NCBI GenBank assembly: GCA_018829425.1
Contig: JAHJUA010000071.1
Coordinates: 1 to 7,266, forward strand
DNA from: Nanobdellota archaeon
Lineage (GTDB): Archaea > Nanobdellota > Nanobdellia > Pacearchaeales > GW2011-AR1
DNA length: 7,266 bases
Reading direction: 5' to 3'
Numbering within the stretch: the first letter of the stretch is position 1; every line of letters starts with the position of its first letter. Made by a program: the position numbers and the translations under genes. The notes beneath the pieces are model-generated. The model searched no databases, was not told the origin of the DNA, and was given only the letters and a program-made list of their open reading frames with translations. Below are positions 3,128 to 7,266 of the stretch, piece by piece.

Positions 3128-4976
3128 ATCTGGACAAGTGACGATTTTTATCATAGTCGCGTTGTTGATAGTTGTGGGTATTGGACTTTATTTTTCACTC
3201 AGAGGTTCAATCCAAACTTCGAACATCCCTGAAAGTTTTCAGCCGGCTTACACAAGTTTTTTGAGTTGTCTTAAGTCTGATACTGAAACAGGGATAAGTA
3301 TTTTGGAGAGTCAAGGAGGTTACATTTATTTGCCAGACTTTGAACCTGGTTCAGAATATATGCCGTTTTCGTCGCAGCTTAACTTTTTGGGGAATCCAGT
3401 TCCCTATTGGTATTATGTTTCGGGAAATAACATCCAGAAAGAACAAGTTCCAACTTTGTCCGAGATGCAACAGCAGCTGGAAGAATTCATCAAGGATAAA
3501 ATATCTGCATGTAATTTTAATTCATATTATGATGAGGGATTTGCGATTTCGCTTGACGCTGCAGATGCCACGCCGAGAGTTACTATAAATGATAATAGAG
3601 TTGATGTTATTTTAGAGATGAATGTGGACATGAACAAAGGAAATGAAAGCGTTCTCGTGATAAATCACAAAATCAGCGTAGATTCTGCTCTTGGGAATTT
3701 ATATAAATCTGCTATAAAAGTTTATGATGAGGAACAAAGCAATCTTTTCCTTGAAGAATATGCTGTTGATACTTTGAGACTTTATGCTCCTGTTGATGGT
3801 GTTGAGATTTCTTGTGCGCCGAAGATTTGGGACGCGACTACAATTTTTGATGAACTTCAAGGAGGAATTGAATCAAATACTGCCGCTCTCCATTCAGAGG
3901 TTAGTGTAGATGATTATTTCATTGTAGATATTCCTGGAGTTAAAGAAGAAGTTCGATTTTTGAATTCAAAAGACTGGCCGTATAATTTCGAAGTCACACC
4001 TTCGGAAGGAAGTTTGCTTATTTCAAATCCTATCGGGAGCCAAGCCGGACTTGGAATTCTTGGTTTCTGTTATGTTCCTTATCATTTTGTTTACAGCGTA
4101 AAGTATCCTGTGATGGTTCAAATTTATTCTGGAGGTTCGCAAGGTTCCGGACAGGAAATATTCCAGTTCCCTGTCGCAGTTGTTGTTCAAAATAATAATC
4201 CTCGAGAATCGCTTGATGCTGAAGCCTCTCTAGAAGTTGTTCCGGAACTTTGTCAATATAAAAATACGCCTATTCAAGTTACCATTAGGAATAAACAAGG
4301 AGGTCCTCTTGAAGCAGATATATCATACGAGTGCTTTGGGAATACGTGTTCAATAGGACAAACGACCAACTCTGGATTTATGAGGGAGGATTTCCCTCAA
4401 TGCGTCAATGGATTTGTGACGGCGAAAGCAGAAGGATACAAAGACACGAGCTATCTGTTCTCAACGGTTTCTGCGGGAAGCTTGACAATGATAATGGACG
4501 AGTTGTACACTAAAGGAGTTCAGTTAAATGTTGATGGGGCAAGTTATAATGGCGACGCAATAATTTATTTCACTTCTGAAGATTCAACAAGGACTATCAT
4601 TTATCCGGATGAGAAGAGCGTTCAACTTTCAGAAGGTCAATATGAGATTCAAGTTTACATTTACAGTGATTCAGAAATAACTCTTGATGAAACGATTACA
4701 CAGCAATGTGTTGAGGTTCCACGTTCCGGTGTTTTGGGTATTGTGGGCTTGACGCAGGAGAGATGCTTTGACATTGAAATTCCTGAGCAAATTATTTCAC
4801 AGGTTCTGACTGGTGGAGGAACGCAGAATTACTATGTGCTTGATTCAGAACTTACAAGTTCAGGGTCTATTAAAATAAATTCCGAAAGTTTCCCAGTGCC
4901 AAAAACTATGGAGCAACTTAACATGAACAATTTGTTGTTTGAAGAGTCTGGTTTGGATATAACTTTTGGAGCATAA
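3117..4976 (+). CDS. Membrane-anchored surface protein with pilin-like N-terminus
   Basis: A 619-residue protein with N-terminus MRSKSGQVTIFIIVALLIVV: two basic residues, a G-Q junction and one hydrophobic helix (about 8-26). This resembles archaeal class III (type IV pilin-like) signal peptides, where cleavage falls before Q. If uncleaved it is a type II-style single-pass anchor. The rest (about 30-619) is a soluble, mostly beta-type ectodomain with ten cysteines (51, 132, 233, 318, 379, 406, 411, 429, 531, 550), an even number consistent with disulfides outside the cell. The segment YMPFSSQLNFLGNPVPYWYY (81-100) and LGILGFCYVPYHFVY (312-326) look like strongly conserved cores; I recall similar unnamed proteins in DPANN genomes. 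It is far too long for a pilin subunit, so it may be a minor, tip-like or adhesin component. No enzymatic motif is seen. The stop lies 10 bp before the next, also exported, protein. Confidence 0.8.
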   Translation: MRSKSGQVTIFIIVALLIVVGIGLYFSLRGSIQTSNIPESFQPAYTSFLSCLKSDTETGISILESQGGYIYLPDFEPGSEYMPFSSQLNFLGNPVPYWYYVSGNNIQKEQVPTLSEMQQQLEEFIKDKISACNFNSYYDEGFAISLDAADATPRVTINDNRVDVILEMNVDMNKGNESVLVINHKISVDSALGNLYKSAIKVYDEEQSNLFLEEYAVDTLRLYAPVDGVEISCAPKIWDATTIFDELQGGIESNTAALHSEVSVDDYFIVDIPGVKEEVRFLNSKDWPYNFEVTPSEGSLLISNPIGSQAGLGILGFCYVPYHFVYSVKYPVMVQIYSGGSQGSGQEIFQFPVAVVVQNNNPRESLDAEASLEVVPELCQYKNTPIQVTIRNKQGGPLEADISYECFGNTCSIGQTTNSGFMREDFPQCVNGFVTAKAEGYKDTSYLFSTVSAGSLTMIMDELYTKGVQLNVDGASYNGDAIIYFTSEDSTRTIIYPDEKSVQLSEGQYEIQVYIYSDSEITLDETITQQCVEVPRSGVLGIVGLTQERCFDIEIPEQIISQVLTGGGTQNYYVLDSELTSSGSIKINSESFPVPKTMEQLNMNNLLFEESGLDITFGA

Positions 4977-4986
4977 TAAAGATTAA

Positions 4987-7266
4987 ATGGGAATTACAAC
5001 TAACAAAAAGATGAGAAACGAAAAGTGTTTGTCTTTGGCTGCTGCTTTGATAATCGCAGTTTTCTTCATTAGTCTTGGAGGAGTTCAAGCGTCGTCGTTT
5101 TCAAGCGGGCTAATTGCTACGAGTCCTTATACTAGCGGAAGCACCTCATCTGTTTCTTCTTTGTTTAGTAGCAGTCAGTGTAAAGCAGGGCAGGACTTTG
5201 TTCTCCAAGTTTCACCAACGGGATGTACACCTTCTGTAATTAGGAGCGATCTTCTTGAAGAGCAGAATGTTCCAGTTTTCTGTCCAATTGTTGCGACGAA
5301 AATAAATCCTTTGATTGATGTTAATGCTATAAACAACGTTATAATTTCTGGCGCAACATCTTCAGAAGTTTCAGGAACAGATTTCCTTCCGAACAGAGCC
5401 GCATTGAAGAGTTCTGTCAGAAGTCAGATTACATCTCCTGTTCTTGGATCTATTGGTTATGCAGTCATTGTTCTGAAGCAGCAGGCGGAGTCAGAGTTGG
5501 CGAATTGTGAAAGTACTGTTTTTGGCGATGTTTGCTGGGTCGAAGGCACACTCACTGCAAAGTTGAATTATGATATCCAAAACGCATTCGGCATCGGGCA
5601 ATCGACGTTTTATCTGCCTGCGACTAGCGACGCGGAGTGGAATCAAAATTATAAGAAATACAGTTTTTGGAACGGTAGAGGATACTTGAGGGCGGAGAGC
5701 ATTGAATCTGACGGCGCAACGATTTCAGTTTATTCGGGCTCGAATTCAAGAAACTCTGAAACGACGAGGACTGCCAGCGTCGGGATCCCTGTTGGGGGAA
5801 CTTCGCAGGATATTTCAATTCCGGGATTTGATTTTTGCCTTGGAACCATGAAGCTTAAACTTAACGGTCTCGAAAATCCTGACACTACTGCTACATTTGA
5901 TATAAACGGAAATCCTGCAGAAGTGAAAGTGGGCGAGTCGTTCTTGAATAACCGATGCACCGTTAAGAGTATTGATAAACAAGGAATTAATCAAAAAGTT
6001 TCTGTTCGTTGCAACGAAGATGATGGATCAAACCCGCTGAATTTTGTTTCGAGTCCGAAGATTAAACTTAATATTGACGGAGTAAATAGAACCGTCAGCG
6101 CAGGAGACTGGGTTTACAATACTGATGATTCAAAATCGGTTTATGTTGCTTATGTGCGAACAAAAGGAGATACTAATAGCGAGCAAGACCTTTCAGTTTC
6201 CTTAGCAGCAATTCCGACTGAAGTTGGAAAGACAAAACTTACAGACTCAGAATTGAATTCCTTCGCGAGATTCATGGCTACTTTCCCTGATAAAGATGTT
6301 GATAGCATTATGAGTTTTGGAACGACTGTTTACAAGATATATGCTTCCGGTTTAGAGTCGCTTTACCGAGGATGGGTTATAGGGCAGGATTTCAAAGACG
6401 TTGGTTACTCTGATTCTGCAGGGAAGGTATTGTTTAAGAAAACAATTAAAGTTGTTGGATTCGCAGACCCTGTTAATGTCGACCTTTCTGTTTTGAGCGC
6501 GAACGCACAAACTGATTATGAGAATGCTTTGAAGGATTATCAAAAAGTTCTTGACGATTACACCAGTGAGAAATATCCCTCTGATGATCAGAAGACCCTT
6601 GGTCAGCGTGCGCTCGAGAACCTTATCAAACTTGATGATGCTGTATCTCAAAAAAGGAATGTTGTTGAATTTTGTGCGCAGTTCAAAGAAAGTTTCTCTA
6701 ATGTGAAAATTCCTGAGGAATGTGTCAACGCTGTTGAACTTTCGAATTCTGATTTCGGGACGAGAGATGTTCTGGTTGGAGGAAGAGTTTACAGAATGAC
6801 TTTGACCAACATTAGAGAGCCAACTTCGACGGAGTTTGGCGCACAGATTTCTGTTAAGAAACCAGATGGAGAGGTTGTTACACCTACATTGAAGAAGAAT
6901 CAGATTGTTTATCTTGACTCAAAAATTCTTTATTCTTACGACGCAGGCATACTTTCCAGCGCGGTTTATTACAGGTACCAAGAAAATAAATGGCAATGGT
7001 CCGAAGACCAAAAAACATGGGCTGACACAAGTTCGAGCTCGGCTTCCAGTAGCGGTCAATCAAATGTTGTGAATAAACTCGCAAACAGCGGTCTTGATGC
7101 AGGTGTTAATCATCTTAAGGGACTAAAAGCGAAGGACTTGTCGTCGGATGTTTATGTTCAACTTCTTGACATAAGCAAGGATTCTTCGGGAGAGAATGTC
7201 GTGAGGATTGCGACGAATTTGAGAGAAGGAGTGGTGGATGCTATTGGAAATATTTTAGTTGGGCAA
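4987..7266 (+). CDS. Large secreted surface protein, 3' end outside the window
   Basis: The frame is open from the ATG at 4987 to the right edge; 760 residues are visible and the end is missing. The N-terminus has basic residues (K7, K8, R10, K13), a hydrophobic core (about 15-32) and a VQA|SS junction, a Sec signal peptide with likely cleavage after A35. A Ser/Thr-rich stretch follows (36-63). Cysteines 65, 80, 99, 174, 183, 284, 324, 342, 563 and 579 again total ten in the mature part seen. Residues about 180-500 look like beta-rich domains. Residues about 503-580 are helical and TPR-like (YENALKDYQKVLDDYTSEKY). A serine-rich linker sits at 681-690. No catalytic motif is recognised in the visible part. 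It follows the pilin-like gene by 10 bp, with only a distant GGAG. M9 (5011) is an alternative start. It is probably a partner of the upstream surface protein. Confidence 0.82.
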   Translation, partial: MGITTNKKMRNEKCLSLAAALIIAVFFISLGGVQASSFSSGLIATSPYTSGSTSSVSSLFSSSQCKAGQDFVLQVSPTGCTPSVIRSDLLEEQNVPVFCPIVATKINPLIDVNAINNVIISGATSSEVSGTDFLPNRAALKSSVRSQITSPVLGSIGYAVIVLKQQAESELANCESTVFGDVCWVEGTLTAKLNYDIQNAFGIGQSTFYLPATSDAEWNQNYKKYSFWNGRGYLRAESIESDGATISVYSGSNSRNSETTRTASVGIPVGGTSQDISIPGFDFCLGTMKLKLNGLENPDTTATFDINGNPAEVKVGESFLNNRCTVKSIDKQGINQKVSVRCNEDDGSNPLNFVSSPKIKLNIDGVNRTVSAGDWVYNTDDSKSVYVAYVRTKGDTNSEQDLSVSLAAIPTEVGKTKLTDSELNSFARFMATFPDKDVDSIMSFGTTVYKIYASGLESLYRGWVIGQDFKDVGYSDSAGKVLFKKTIKVVGFADPVNVDLSVLSANAQTDYENALKDYQKVLDDYTSEKYPSDDQKTLGQRALENLIKLDDAVSQKRNVVEFCAQFKESFSNVKIPEECVNAVELSNSDFGTRDVLVGGRVYRMTLTNIREPTSTEFGAQISVKKPDGEVVTPTLKKNQIVYLDSKILYSYDAGILSSAVYYRYQENKWQWSEDQKTWADTSSSSASSSGQSNVVNKLANSGLDAGVNHLKGLKAKDLSSDVYVQLLDISKDSSGENVVRIATNLREGVVDAIGNILVGQ

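Noticed and set aside
3340..3588. Plus-strand alternate frame within the pilin-like gene
   Set aside because: It is nested in the 619-codon frame, with random-like composition and no ribosome binding site.
5624..5960. Minus-strand frames inside the large secreted protein gene
   Set aside because: They are shadows of a continuous 760-codon plus-strand frame with a signal peptide and have no supporting signals.

Overview
The window looks like a piece of an AT-rich archaeal chromosome, most likely from a DPANN-type lineage (Woesearchaeota/Pacearchaeota-like). That placement is inference. It rests on archaeal/eukaryotic-type ribosomal proteins eL42 and eS1, an archaeal-type NDK, a tRNA gene with a canonical bulge-helix-bulge intron and no encoded CCA, TATA boxes about 25 bp upstream of start codons (leaderless or nearly leaderless mRNAs), and two surface proteins of a kind I associate with DPANN genomes. 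No phage gene, transposase, integrase or CRISPR array is visible.

Layout. 1-653: a small two-helix membrane protein, then a YbjQ/UPF0145-family gene. Directly behind the YbjQ gene, in the same frame, is a second diverged YbjQ C-terminal tail, apparently the remnant of a paralogue. 654-880: a non-coding stretch full of inverted repeats and holding two extra copies of the tRNA 3' end. 881-976 (minus): intron-containing tRNA-Thr(UGU), preceded in transcription by a hairpin-rich leader (about 983-1028). 1083-2573 (minus): a compact run eL42 - eS1 - ndk, with a 1-nt gap and an ATGA overlap between genes.

2574-2633 is a 60-bp divergent promoter region between eL42 and a small helix-turn-helix protein (2634-2909). 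Next come two adjacent perfect palindromes, a TATA box, and a three-gene plus-strand unit: a 45-residue ribbon-helix-helix-like protein with a TTG start (2990-3127), a 619-residue protein with a pilin-like N-terminal anchor (3117-4976), and a large Sec-exported protein running off the right edge (from 4987; 760 residues visible).

How they may work together. The minus-strand run serves translation and nucleotide supply. The right-hand unit looks like a cell-surface module: a membrane-anchored ectodomain and a large secreted partner, both with many cysteines, headed by a possible small regulator whose operator could be the palindromes at 2906-2937. The function of the surface pair is unknown; this unit and the tRNA-proximal repeat region are the two places most worth further study.
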